From WRGT01 sp964450405 (GTDB lineage: Bacteria > Spirochaetota > UBA4802 > UBA5550): a stretch of DNA of 64,000 bases. Positions 23,434 to 30,908 of the stretch are shown in pieces; positions within the stretch are counted from its first letter, which is position 1; each line of letters opens with the position of its first letter. The stretch is from contig CAYVCQ010000022.1 of the NCBI GenBank assembly GCA_964450405.1, positions 6,278 to 70,277 on the forward strand, in the 5' to 3' direction. The notes under the pieces were generated by a model that was not told where the DNA came from, searched no databases, and saw only the letters and a program-made list of their open reading frames with translations. The position numbers and the translations under genes are program-made.

Positions 23434-24609
23434 ATGAACGGCAAGCCGTACGCGTTATATAAGCGGAAAAGTAACGGTATTTATTATGCTCAATTTAAAA
23501 ACATGGACGGGACGTGGAGTGTTGCAAAGTCAACCGGGGAGACTGCAAAAGGGCGCGCTGAAAAGTGGGCTATTGATTATTTAAACGCGGGTAATGGGGC
23601 AATAGTACAAAAGGAAAATATTACTTTTGAAAACTTTTCTAAAGACTTTTTTAAATGGGATAATTCGTGGGCTACTGATAAAAGGGTACGAGGGTTAAGG
23701 ATAGCCCCTTATCATTGCTTACAACGTGAGGATTTATTAAATAACCATATAAACCCTTCAATCGGTAAAATGAAGCTCACAGCGATTGACAGGGCTGTTA
23801 TAAAGGACTTTAGAAACAAGATGTTTAAAAAGGGGTATGCGGGAAATACAATTAACAAGTGTTTATCTGCCATTAAAACAATCCTTGAATCAGCAGAGGA
23901 AAAAAGCCTTATTCAATATATCCCCCGCATAGACCGCGCCGCCGATAATCCGAAAACAAAAGGGGTATTGACACCGGATGAAGTTAAACAGTTATTTTCT
24001 TTTGAATGGATGACAAAGCCAGTATTCAGACACCCGGCGCGCCCTGACTTCATGGGGCAGGTGTCGAACCTTTTAGCAGTGACTACCGGGTTAAGATTAT
24101 CGGAGATACAAGCCTTATCAATGAAGGATATAAACCTTGAAAGTAATTTTATCATTGTTCGCAGATCGTGGAATAATAGACTATATTGCCTTAATGAAGA
24201 AACGAAAACAGGAAAGGAAAGAATAATCTTTTTTTCTGATATGATAAAAGATAAGATAATTGAACTTATCGAATTAAACCCGCATGGAAAACACCCCGAT
24301 AACTTTTTATTCTTCAGTGAACAGAAAGAACGACCAAAAGATCAGCGAGCCTTTTCAATATCACTTTTCACGGCTCTTGACAGAATCGGAATTGATGAAG
24401 CCGCACGTAAAGAAAGAAATATAACCTTTCACAGTCATAGACATTTTTTAAACAGCTTATTACTCAATGCGAAAATTCCACTTCAAAAGGTTCAGCAGAT
24501 CACAGGTCATGGAAGTATTGAAATGAGTAATCATTATTACCGGATTGATGACATGACAGATGTTTTAAAAATTACTGATTCAATTTTAATATCATCAAAA
24601 GATAAATAA
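23434..24609 (+). CDS. int: tyrosine recombinase/phage-type integrase
   Basis: 391 aa, AAAGGGGG before the ATG. An N-terminal arm-binding region is followed by a SAM-like core-binding domain (about 65-155) and the catalytic domain. Active-site residues are R221 (TTGLRLSEI), a lysine at about 258-261, H333 and R336 (FHSHRHF), H359 (TGHGS) and the nucleophile Tyr at 368 or 369 (NHYYR). It would integrate and excise the element at the tRNA-Gly core repeats, one of which lies 175 bp upstream. Cytoplasmic. It is followed by the excisionase-like gene. Confidence 0.95.
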   Translation: MNGKPYALYKRKSNGIYYAQFKNMDGTWSVAKSTGETAKGRAEKWAIDYLNAGNGAIVQKENITFENFSKDFFKWDNSWATDKRVRGLRIAPYHCLQREDLLNNHINPSIGKMKLTAIDRAVIKDFRNKMFKKGYAGNTINKCLSAIKTILESAEEKSLIQYIPRIDRAADNPKTKGVLTPDEVKQLFSFEWMTKPVFRHPARPDFMGQVSNLLAVTTGLRLSEIQALSMKDINLESNFIIVRRSWNNRLYCLNEETKTGKERIIFFSDMIKDKIIELIELNPHGKHPDNFLFFSEQKERPKDQRAFSISLFTALDRIGIDEAARKERNITFHSHRHFLNSLLLNAKIPLQKVQQITGHGSIEMSNHYYRIDDMTDVLKITDSILISSKDK

Positions 24610-24699
24610 AACAATTTTTTATTTTTTTGTTAAAAAATCAAAACTAAATGCATATAAGTGATAGAGAAATAAATTATAATAATTGAGAGGTTGATTTTT

Positions 24700-24912
24700 T
24701 TGGAAAATTTAAATAAAACATTTAACAAAAGTATTTCTGATAAGGCGCGTATAAAAAATGCTGCTGAATTTTTTCAAGTATCTGAAAGTTTTTTAAGACA
24801 TGCTATTATGAATCGTCGAATTCCAAGTTATAGGCTCGGTGGTGCTGTGTTTGTTTCTTTATCTGAGATAGAAGAAATGATTAAAAAGAACAGAGTTTAT
24901 ACCGGAATATAG
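24700..24912 (+). CDS. excisionase-like HTH DNA-binding protein
   Basis: 70 aa from a TTG at 24700, nine bases after GAGAGG; a TTG three codons earlier sits too close to that site. It has the AAEFFQVSESFLRHAIMNRR.. plus SYRLGGAVFVSLSEIEEMI layout of the MerR-like excisionase family, in which a winged helix reads recognition sites. Placement directly after int supports a directionality-factor role. A terminator hairpin follows 60 bp downstream. Confidence 0.75.
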   Translation: MENLNKTFNKSISDKARIKNAAEFFQVSESFLRHAIMNRRIPSYRLGGAVFVSLSEIEEMIKKNRVYTGI

Positions 24913-24972
24913 TTTAAAATTAACAAAATAAACAAAAACATTTTATTACTTATTAAAGTTAATAAAATATTA

Positions 24973-25005
24973 TTAAAAGGGCAGCTAGTTCATAAGCCCT
25001 TTTAA
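24973..25005 (+). terminator. hairpin after int-xis
   Basis: TTAAAAGGGC (24973-24982) pairs with GCCCTTTTAA (24996-25005), a 10-bp stem with a 13-nt loop. It marks the end of the int-xis unit. The remaining gap to 25257 is AT-rich and shows nothing else I can support. Confidence 0.6.
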
Positions 25006-25256
25006 AAGCTTTCTAAGCCACATAGTGACGTTTTGAATTAAATTGCCACAGTTATTCTGTCAAATCGTAAAAACATGTTTTAGTCAATCTTTAATTTGTT
25101 TAAGTCGGCCTGTATTTTTAATACTTTTTTTTGAGGGTACCGTTTATTTAGTTTACCGTGCCCCATCTATTTTTTTTTAAATCATGAAAGAAAATATCAT
25201 ATCAATCAGGCTTTAATTCCGGAATTTTTAAACAGAAAAATAATAAGGATGGTATT

Positions 25257-26270
25257 ATGGTAATAACAGATATTGAAAGTAAAATTGAAAATTGTAATGA
25301 ACTTTTGAAGATCGTTGATGAATTAAAATTCACACATTATGATAAAATTGAAATCTCTTCAGAAAAGAATAAATTCGAAAATTGGAATCCGCAATTAAGG
25401 AAGAAATTGATAAGTCATCCGAAATCAAAAAAAGGTTTGATCACTTATTTACTTAATAAAGGTGGGGTGGTTGATCATTTTTATCGCATTTTGTCAGATG
25501 ATGAGAAACTAAAATATAAACATAAAGGTTATAAAACTGTTGAAAGTCTATTTGATAGAACTAAATATCAGAATATAAAGAATGGATTAATACTATTTAC
25601 CGGAAACGGTGTAAAATTGAGATTCACTAAGCTAAATAATCTTGATAATAATGAAAGTATTATCAGGCAGATAAAGAATTCAATAAAATATCTTATTGAT
25701 AATAACTATCTAGTGGAATACAAAACGGAAGATTACATCATTGATTATTATCTGAATAAATTTAATTTTAATGAAATTGAGCTAAATTACTTTTTTAATA
25801 ACGTTGAATTATTTAATCTAATCAAAGACTGTTATGGTTATTTAAATGAATTTGAAATAGCTTCACATTTGTCCTGTGTAGGTGGAAAGTTAAAAGATGA
25901 AAATAAGTTATCTGATTCAATTAAGAATTATGGTGAAATAAATTTGCACAATACAACTTGCTATTTATGGGGGAATAGTAGTTCAAAATGTTTCCTGTAT
26001 AATGTAACAGCAAAAAATGAAGACCGAAAATATAATTTGCCAGGTGATTTATTTAAAGTAGAATTATGTTTATATCGCATGTTCTTTAAAGATAAAAAAA
26101 TTAAACTTGATTTCAATTTTAAAAACGACATAGATTATAATAAGGGTTTATTTAAAAAAGTTAAAGATGTAATTGCAATGCCTATCCAGAATAAAAAGAC
26201 TCATTATTTAATAATTCAAAATATGTATATCAGAAGAAGACGCGCCACTGAATTGTCTTTAGAAGAGTAA
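25257..26270 (+). CDS. unknown element-encoded protein
   Basis: 337 aa, AAGGATGG before the ATG. Very rich in N, K, I, Y and D (strong AT bias), unlike the core genes, consistent with acquired DNA. No signal peptide or membrane helix. Late in the protein, LFKVELCLYRMFFK is reminiscent of the core of small rolling-circle-type replication proteins, and a basic YIRRRRATEL ends it, but catalytic HUH or Tyr motifs are not clear. I do not recognise the family. Its position after int-xis is where small elements often keep a replication or regulatory gene. Confidence 0.55.
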   Translation: MVITDIESKIENCNELLKIVDELKFTHYDKIEISSEKNKFENWNPQLRKKLISHPKSKKGLITYLLNKGGVVDHFYRILSDDEKLKYKHKGYKTVESLFDRTKYQNIKNGLILFTGNGVKLRFTKLNNLDNNESIIRQIKNSIKYLIDNNYLVEYKTEDYIIDYYLNKFNFNEIELNYFFNNVELFNLIKDCYGYLNEFEIASHLSCVGGKLKDENKLSDSIKNYGEINLHNTTCYLWGNSSSKCFLYNVTAKNEDRKYNLPGDLFKVELCLYRMFFKDKKIKLDFNFKNDIDYNKGLFKKVKDVIAMPIQNKKTHYLIIQNMYIRRRRATELSLEE

Positions 26271-26312
26271 GGGAGTTAATTTAATATTGTTTTTATTAAT
26301 GATGTTAAGTCC

Positions 26313-26347
26313 CCATAGGAGAATTTTATAGAAAAACTCTCCTATGG
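26313..26347. terminator. hairpin between convergent element genes
   Basis: CCATAGGAGA (26313-26322) and TCTCCTATGG (26338-26347) form a perfect 10-bp stem between the ends of the genes at 25257 (+) and 26403 (-). Confidence 0.6.
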
Positions 26348-26402
26348 CATAGACGAATTCGAATGGTGTCAATCGAAAGACCAGTTCTTTAATGAATAAT
26401 CA

Positions 26403-26735
26403 TTACCTTTTTGGTCTTGTTAATAGAGTAAACAAGCCTAGTATTATATCACCAAAAACCCATATTATAAGTATCATTATAAATCCGATACCGGTACCAA
26501 TTGCTGCACCAGCTCTGCCAGCTGAACTAGCTTCGGAAGAAATAGATTGAGATGCACTGCTCATACCTCCAATCATCCACCACAACATTAAAAGATTAAA
26601 AAGAATAAAAGTCCATTTTATGAATTTACCAAATATAGACCGCTGCAATTTCTTGAGAGACTTGCCGCATTTCGGGCAGTCTAATGCTTCGCTACTCACT
26701 TCGGATTGACATTCCGGGCATTGAATTAAAGCCAT
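26403..26735 (-). CDS. zinc-ribbon membrane protein
   Basis: 110 aa, GGAGG nine bases before the ATG. The N-terminal ribbon MALIQCPECQ...CPKCG (C6, C9, C20, C23) is followed by two membrane segments (about 36-58 and 78-104) with a small-residue linker. The first 25 residues parallel the start of the larger zinc-ribbon protein at 27789 (MALTKCLECQ...CPHCG), so the two share a duplicated module. Function unknown; cytoplasmic ribbon with membrane anchor. Third gene of a probable three-gene minus-strand run. Confidence 0.7.
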   Translation of the reverse strand: MALIQCPECQSEVSSEALDCPKCGKSLKKLQRSIFGKFIKWTFILFNLLMLWWMIGGMSSASQSISSEASSAGRAGAAIGTGIGFIMILIIWVFGDIILGLFTLLTRPKR

Positions 26736-26799
26736 AAATATAAGCCTCCATAATAATTTATAATATTAACTCGTTAATATAATGAGTTTGATATTTACT

Positions 26800-27729
26800 T
26801 TATTGCTCAGTGACAGTGGTAACTAATATTTTGGAATCTAATGGTACTACTTTTCCATTTTCCCCAATTTGAAAATTTCCTCCCCAGATGGCTTTCATCA
26901 TATCCGCACTCTTCTTAAAGGCTTCACCTTTATCAAATAGAACATTATCAACCGAAATCCTTGTGAAATTTATAGCCATTTGAATGCCGATACTTTCGTT
27001 TTCATTTTTAAAATCTGCTTTTACATAGTAATCTCTAACTTCACCAGGTTCTATTTCTTTAATTGAATTTATTATACTTTTAGAACAATTATTATATAAA
27101 TATAGTTGATTTTCAATTTTCTTTTTACTTTTGATATCCTTCATGTAGAAGTTGATTTTATCCGTAGCCGTATTAAAAGTTTTTTTGATGCTTGAAGTAT
27201 TTTTTAATTGGATGTGCATCAAAATTGTTTTTCCATCATTGATGATTTGAGAATTGTATAAATCAAGATCTACGGCGAGACCATCTGATTCCCCAGATAT
27301 ATGAAAATATTCAGTAACTTCTTTTAACTTATTATTGGTGACTATTAATCTTTTTTCTGAAAAATTATTTTGGAATCTATTATTTTTATGTGTATATAGA
27401 TTTCCAAAGTTTTCATCATGAACGATGTAATATTGTTGAGTAGAATCTAAATATCCCCCACCGGGTGAGTAGAATACTCCAATTTCGCCAATTACTGTAC
27501 CGAAATCACTTAAGGAGTTTGAAATGCTCTTCGGTATAGGGCGCGGATTTATGCCTCTATTTGCGTCCAGAAGATCAGTAGGATCAACACATAGACCTTC
27601 TTTATTTAGACACAAAGGAATCGAAAATTTTTCATTTTCAGAATAAAATACAGTCTCTTTTTTTTCAGCTGAAGTACAAGAAATCATAATGGGTAATATT
27701 AATATTGCCATAATGCTTAATCTTTTCAT
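26800..27729 (-). CDS. putative lipoprotein of unknown function
   Basis: 309 aa, GGAGAG before the ATG. The signal peptide ends with a lipobox-like LPIMISC (C18), so it is probably lipid-anchored in the envelope. The mature part is beta-rich with asparagine- and lysine-heavy composition; a segment about 160-275 (MHIQLKNTSSIKKTF, EIEPGEVRDYYVKADF) looks like an immunoglobulin-like domain of the DUF4352 type. No catalytic motif. It sits between two zinc-ribbon membrane proteins on the element. Confidence 0.65.
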   Translation of the reverse strand: MKRLSIMAILILPIMISCTSAEKKETVFYSENEKFSIPLCLNKEGLCVDPTDLLDANRGINPRPIPKSISNSLSDFGTVIGEIGVFYSPGGGYLDSTQQYYIVHDENFGNLYTHKNNRFQNNFSEKRLIVTNNKLKEVTEYFHISGESDGLAVDLDLYNSQIINDGKTILMHIQLKNTSSIKKTFNTATDKINFYMKDIKSKKKIENQLYLYNNCSKSIINSIKEIEPGEVRDYYVKADFKNENESIGIQMAINFTRISVDNVLFDKGEAFKKSADMMKAIWGGNFQIGENGKVVPLDSKILVTTVTEQ

Positions 27730-27788
27730 TTTTCAAACTCTCCAAATTATTTTATTTATATAACCAGTATTTCTAAAGTAAAAATAAG

Positions 27789-28862
27789 TTAAAAAGACCG
27801 GATAGCACGCACGTGAGTTTCTTTATCATAATCCTTGAGGCCTTCATCCAGATAGCCATCCTTGAAATATATGTAACAGGCACGTTCAAAATTGATTTCA
27901 GTCGAAGTCCAGTAATCGGCATCAGTAAGACCACCTATACTATTTTTGTATAAAGTTTTATACATCAATTTAAGTTCATCTTTTGAAGGTAAAAACCAAT
28001 CTGTTTTGCCACCACCATAATAATCAGTGCATACCTTCGCCGCATATATACCATTACCATGTGAGGATATAATCTTTTTAGTATTTGATTGACCTGTACC
28101 TATTTTTATACCAGTTGCTCCAGTTCTAATATTTTCCCCATTGTACCATCGAATCTCTGTACTCTGATCTTCAGGTGCAGCTTCCAGATAGCGCCATCCT
28201 CCGGAAGAGTTACCTTTATCAAAAAATATAAAACCACCCGCCGGACCGATATCTCCAATATTATATATTTTTTTTAAATTATTATCAGGGATATTAACAT
28301 TTGTGATTGAATTACTTGAGGTAACAGGATTTTGAGCAAAATAAAATACTGCATAGCACATAAAAGCAAAAATGGTTGCCAATACTATTTGCAAGCCATA
28401 TGAGCCTTTCTTATTTTCATTTTTTACTTTGCAATATGGGCACTTGTTTACACCCTTATAATAAGTTTTCCCGCAACCAGTACAGATAGTGTTATTTGGG
28501 TTAGAATCAGTTATATGAACATCTGGCGCTTGAACACTTGTGTTATTAGTATTTTCCATTTTACAATATGGGCACTTGCCTGCACCTTTATAATAAGTTG
28601 TCCCGCAACTTAAGCATATCGTATTATTGCCATCAACCTTGAGGATAAACTTATCGTTGGCTTGAGCTGTTAAATTCTTAGCATTACAATGCGGACACTC
28701 AATTTTTTCTTTACCATAGGGCATTCCGCATTGAGAACAAAAATTATTATTTTCATTTGTAGTAGGTTGTTGTAATTGCACTCTTTTAAAACCACAATGA
28801 GGACAAGCTTCCAGTGTATTAGACATATCTTTTTGACATTCCAGACATTTAGTTAAAGCCAT
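27789..28862 (-). CDS. multi-zinc-ribbon, single-pass protein with DUF1566/Lcl-type domain
   Basis: 357 aa, AGGAG before the ATG. The N-terminal half carries four to five CxxC zinc ribbons in tandem, two of which are nearly identical (NNTxCxxCGxTYYKGxxKCPYC at about 75-98 and 123-147). A membrane helix follows (about 154-172), then an extracytoplasmic domain opening GDIGPAGGFIFFDKG, continuing GWRYLEAAP and DWFLPSKDELKLMY, and ending THVRAIRSF. That is the DUF1566/Lcl C-terminal type, abundant in spirochaetes. The design places metal ribbons inside and a beta-rich ligand domain outside, suggesting a signal-passing protein; function unknown. Confidence 0.75.
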   Translation of the reverse strand: MALTKCLECQKDMSNTLEACPHCGFKRVQLQQPTTNENNNFCSQCGMPYGKEKIECPHCNAKNLTAQANDKFILKVDGNNTICLSCGTTYYKGAGKCPYCKMENTNNTSVQAPDVHITDSNPNNTICTGCGKTYYKGVNKCPYCKVKNENKKGSYGLQIVLATIFAFMCYAVFYFAQNPVTSSNSITNVNIPDNNLKKIYNIGDIGPAGGFIFFDKGNSSGGWRYLEAAPEDQSTEIRWYNGENIRTGATGIKIGTGQSNTKKIISSHGNGIYAAKVCTDYYGGGKTDWFLPSKDELKLMYKTLYKNSIGGLTDADYWTSTEINFERACYIYFKDGYLDEGLKDYDKETHVRAIRSF

Positions 28863-28893
28863 ATGAACTCCTGAAAATTTAATTATATTTTTG

Positions 28894-28940
28894 TATTCTA
28901 ATAGAGCGGATTTAACCAGTAATATTATCCTATTAGAATA
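28894..28940. promoter_or_regulatory. divergent-promoter inverted repeat, candidate XRE operator
   Basis: TATTCTAATAG (28894-28904) and CTATTAGAATA (28930-28940) are perfect 11-bp inverted repeats 25 bp apart, between the divergent zinc-ribbon gene (start 28862) and XRE gene (start 29029). They are a plausible target of the XRE protein. Confidence 0.5.
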
Positions 28941-29028
28941 TAAATATCAATAAAGTCAAACCAAAATCCACCTATTGGATAATTCAAATAAATAAAAAAA
29001 GGTGCATTATGTTCTAAATGGTGGTTTT

Positions 29029-29364
29029 ATGTTTGATATTAGAAGTATTCTTGGTGGAAATATAAAAATATTGAGAAAGAGAGATAAATTAACTCAAGAG
29101 CAACTTTCAGAAAAGATTGGATGTAGCCTTAATCATCTTGCTAATATTGAAATAGGTAATAAGTATCCAAGTCCGGAACTTCTATCAACGATAGCAGACC
29201 AGCTTAATGTTACTCCATCAGAATTATTTAAAACACAAAATAATGAATCGATTGAAGCCGTTCTTGAAGAAGTATTAGAAATTTTAGATAATCAAAATAG
29301 GCAAACCCGAGAATCAGTTAAGTCACTGATTGAGATAAGGCGGGGTGCTAATACCGATAAATGA
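29029..29364 (+). CDS. XRE-family transcriptional regulator
   Basis: 111 aa from ATG at 29029, with GGTGG just upstream; a GTG nine codons earlier has poorer support. A Cro/C1 HTH spans about 6-62 (LGGNIKILRKRDKLTQEQLSEKIGCSLNHLANIEIGNKYPSPELL). The C-terminal tail is helical and acidic, likely for dimerisation. It is divergent from the zinc-ribbon/lipoprotein run, with an 11-bp inverted repeat between, so it may control that run and itself. Confidence 0.85.
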   Translation: MFDIRSILGGNIKILRKRDKLTQEQLSEKIGCSLNHLANIEIGNKYPSPELLSTIADQLNVTPSELFKTQNNESIEAVLEEVLEILDNQNRQTRESVKSLIEIRRGANTDK

Positions 29365-29646
29365 TATTTCAGTTTTTACTTATTGCCAGGAATCCTTTCT
29401 GTCTTTAGATGAATATCTCTTTTTATAGAGTAAGAGAATCCCGCAAAACCTGAAATTTCAAAATTAGTAACTTTGATGTTTGGCGCGTTGGTTTATATAA
29501 AGTTGTACTCAGCACCGTTCAGGTTATACGGGGTTAAAAATATCGGGATTACTTCTTACTTTGCCAACTATTTCGGGAATAAATTAAATAAATACCTGTC
29601 AATTAAAACAAAGCAAAAAAAGAAAAACGACTGGGGGCGGGATTTT
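29365..29646. other. gap of uncertain content inside the element
   Basis: About 280 bp between the XRE gene and the end of the GNAT gene. A 69-codon frame (29473-29682) crosses it and overlaps the GNAT gene. It lacks a ribosome-binding site and a recognisable motif, and could be a decayed gene fragment. Nothing else is supportable. Confidence 0.35.
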
Positions 29647-30285
29647 TTAATGCGGGTTATACATACTATTGAAATAATTTGATAATTTTGATCTATCATC
29701 GGTTAAATTGAAAAAGGAGCATACTTCTAAAATTTCCTTTTTATTAGAATCAGTTAATCTTTTAATACGCTCAATTGGTCGCAACATTGGTGTTGTCTCA
29801 CTTTCATCTAAACCAATTTTTATGAATCCGTTTTTTTTATAAAAACCAATAGCCTTTTTTTTTGAATCAACTGTAAGCATGTTGCATCCGACATCTGTTT
29901 GAAGAATGAATGATTTTATCATTGCTAATTGAATCAATATTGACCCATAATTGTTTCCACAATGTTTTGTGTCTGTTGCAAGTCTTGCAATTTTTAATGT
30001 TGGGATAGAAAAAGAAAAGTTTTCACTTAAATTAGCGTGGTTTTTGTATGAATCATATTTTTCTTTATTTTCATCTGATATAGTTTCCATCGTTAAAGTT
30101 ATGTAAGATAAAATTTCCTCATTTTTAACTAATAAATATGTTTTTGATGTGGAAGTTGTTATTGAATGATTATAAGAAAACCTTTTTAAATAATCATTCA
30201 AATCTTTTGATTCGCTTGTAAAGGTATGAGCGAGGGATTCAATTTTTGAGCGAGAGTAAGTTGATATGTCTACTAAGGATGGCAA
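29647..30285 (-). CDS. GNAT acetyltransferase, toxin-like (TacT-type)
   Basis: 212 aa from a TTG at 30285, 11 bp after the stop of the 60-aa upstream gene; no nearer ATG exists, so translational coupling is likely. The family features of toxin-type GNATs are in order: FTSESKDLNDYLKRFSYNHS (about 23-42), YLLVKNEEILSYITL, PTLKIARLATD (about 94-105), the acetyl-CoA loop HCGNNYGS (about 108-115), and VDSKKKAIGFYKKNGF with a catalytic-position tyrosine. Such enzymes block translation by acetylating aminoacyl-tRNA. A C-terminal extension of about 50 residues is unusual. It might instead be an ordinary N-acetyltransferase. Confidence 0.7.
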   Translation of the reverse strand: MPSLVDISTYSRSKIESLAHTFTSESKDLNDYLKRFSYNHSITTSTSKTYLLVKNEEILSYITLTMETISDENKEKYDSYKNHANLSENFSFSIPTLKIARLATDTKHCGNNYGSILIQLAMIKSFILQTDVGCNMLTVDSKKKAIGFYKKNGFIKIGLDESETTPMLRPIERIKRLTDSNKKEILEVCSFFNLTDDRSKLSNYFNSMYNPH

Positions 30286-30296
30286 TTTGTTTTTTA

Positions 30297-30479
30297 CTAT
30301 ACATTTTGTTTAGTAGACATAATAAGACGAACTTTTTCAACATTTTTAGAAAAAAGATTCATAGATTTTTTTTGTTCATGTTCATTATCACTATACTTTA
30401 AGACAATGTCTCTTTCTTCATCGGATACAATCCATGAACTGAACGGTTTGTTATCCGGGTTAGTATAAATTACAGCCAT
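30297..30479 (-). CDS. small protein upstream of GNAT, candidate antitoxin
   Basis: 60 aa, with AAGGAGG seven bases before the ATG, so it should be well translated relative to the GNAT gene. Sequence MAVIYTNPDNKPF...EERDIVLKYSDNEHE is short, charged and without the ribbon-helix-helix (DUF1778) pattern that normally partners GNAT toxins. Gene order (small gene first, 11-bp gap, weak TTG start for the enzyme) is the classic antitoxin-toxin layout. The assignment rests on arrangement only. Confidence 0.55.
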   Translation of the reverse strand: MAVIYTNPDNKPFSSWIVSDEERDIVLKYSDNEHEQKKSMNLFSKNVEKVRLIMSTKQNV

Positions 30480-30512
30480 AGTTGTACCTCCTTATGAATT
30501 TCTTATATGACC

Positions 30513-30541
30513 AAAGTATTAAACAAAATTATCGAAGTCAA
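30513..30541 (-). promoter_or_regulatory. possible promoter of the GNAT pair
   Basis: On the minus strand, TTGACT (30541-30536) and TACTTT (30518-30513) are 17 bp apart, about 35 bp before the ATG of the 60-aa gene. The -10 is weak. Confidence 0.35.
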
Positions 30542-30586
30542 TATTTAATTGATCGGTATGTAGCAAATTATAATTTAAATTTTATT

Positions 30587-30610
30587 TTTATCTGACACTT
30601 GTCTGACAGG
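30587..30610. repeat. right-end copies of the TTTATCTGACA motif
   Basis: TTTATCTGACA (30587-30597) matches 11 of 12 bases of the tandem repeat upstream of int, and TTGTCTGACAG follows directly. The same words at both inner ends of the element fit arm-type recombinase sites. Confidence 0.5.
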
Positions 30611-30643
30611 ATGATATAATTTGAATGTTTAATATTTAGTAGG

Positions 30644-30669
30644 CAAAAAAAACCCTGAAATAATCAGGG
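30644..30669 (-). terminator. intrinsic terminator of tRNA-Gly
   Basis: On the minus strand, CCCTGA-TTATT-TCAGGG is followed by a run of eight T's. A copy with its own T-run lies at attL (23182-23206). Confidence 0.75.
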
Positions 30670-30722
30670 CTTTTATGAGCGGGTAGCGGGAATCGAACCC
30701 GCGTAGTTAGCTTGGAAGGCTA
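30653..30722 (-). repeat. attR: 70-bp core repeat inside tRNA-Gly
   Basis: Identical to 23190-23259. It spans the terminator hairpin and the 3' 45 nt of the intact tRNA-Gly, so integration regenerated a complete gene at this end. Confidence 0.92.
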
Positions 30723-30748
30723 AAGTTCTACCATTGAACTACACCCGC
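30678..30748 (-). tRNA. tRNA-Gly (anticodon TCC)
   Basis: 71 nt on the minus strand. Acceptor stem GCGGGTG/TACCCGC, D-loop with GTTCAATGGTAGAAC, anticodon loop CTTCCAA (TCC), and T-arm GCGGGTTCGATTCCCGC. The discriminator is T, and CCA is not encoded. Reads glycine codons GGA/GGG. The 3' half is shared with the attachment repeat of the integrated element. Confidence 0.95.
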
Positions 30749-30908
30749 GACAACTGAAAATGACTAAATATTTTTATGCCGTTTGAGTCAAGGAAAATAA
30801 AAAATATTTTCCAATTTTTTCACTCCCCGGGCAATTCCTTGGTTTTTTATTTACACAAGGCTATGATTCTATAGATTTACAGAATAACTACTATGCGTTG
30901 ATATTTAT

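Larger units (their letters stand above)
23190..30722. mobile_element. integrative element in tRNA-Gly(TCC), about 7.46 kb
   Basis: The element is bounded by 70-bp identical direct repeats (23190-23259 and 30653-30722) that contain the 3' part of tRNA-Gly and its terminator. The repeat-to-repeat distance is 7463 bp. It encodes a tyrosine integrase and a small excisionase-like protein at the left end, then AT-rich cargo: an unknown 337-aa protein, two zinc-ribbon proteins, a lipoprotein, an XRE regulator, and a GNAT-toxin-like pair. No conjugation, capsid or recognised replication genes are seen, so it is a mobilisable or satellite-type island, or a cargo-only integron-like relic that still looks intact. 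Confidence 0.9.

Noticed and set aside
29473..29682. 69-codon frame inside the element
   Set aside because: Overlaps the GNAT gene end and lacks a ribosome-binding site and any motif. It is kept only as a possible relic in the gap description.
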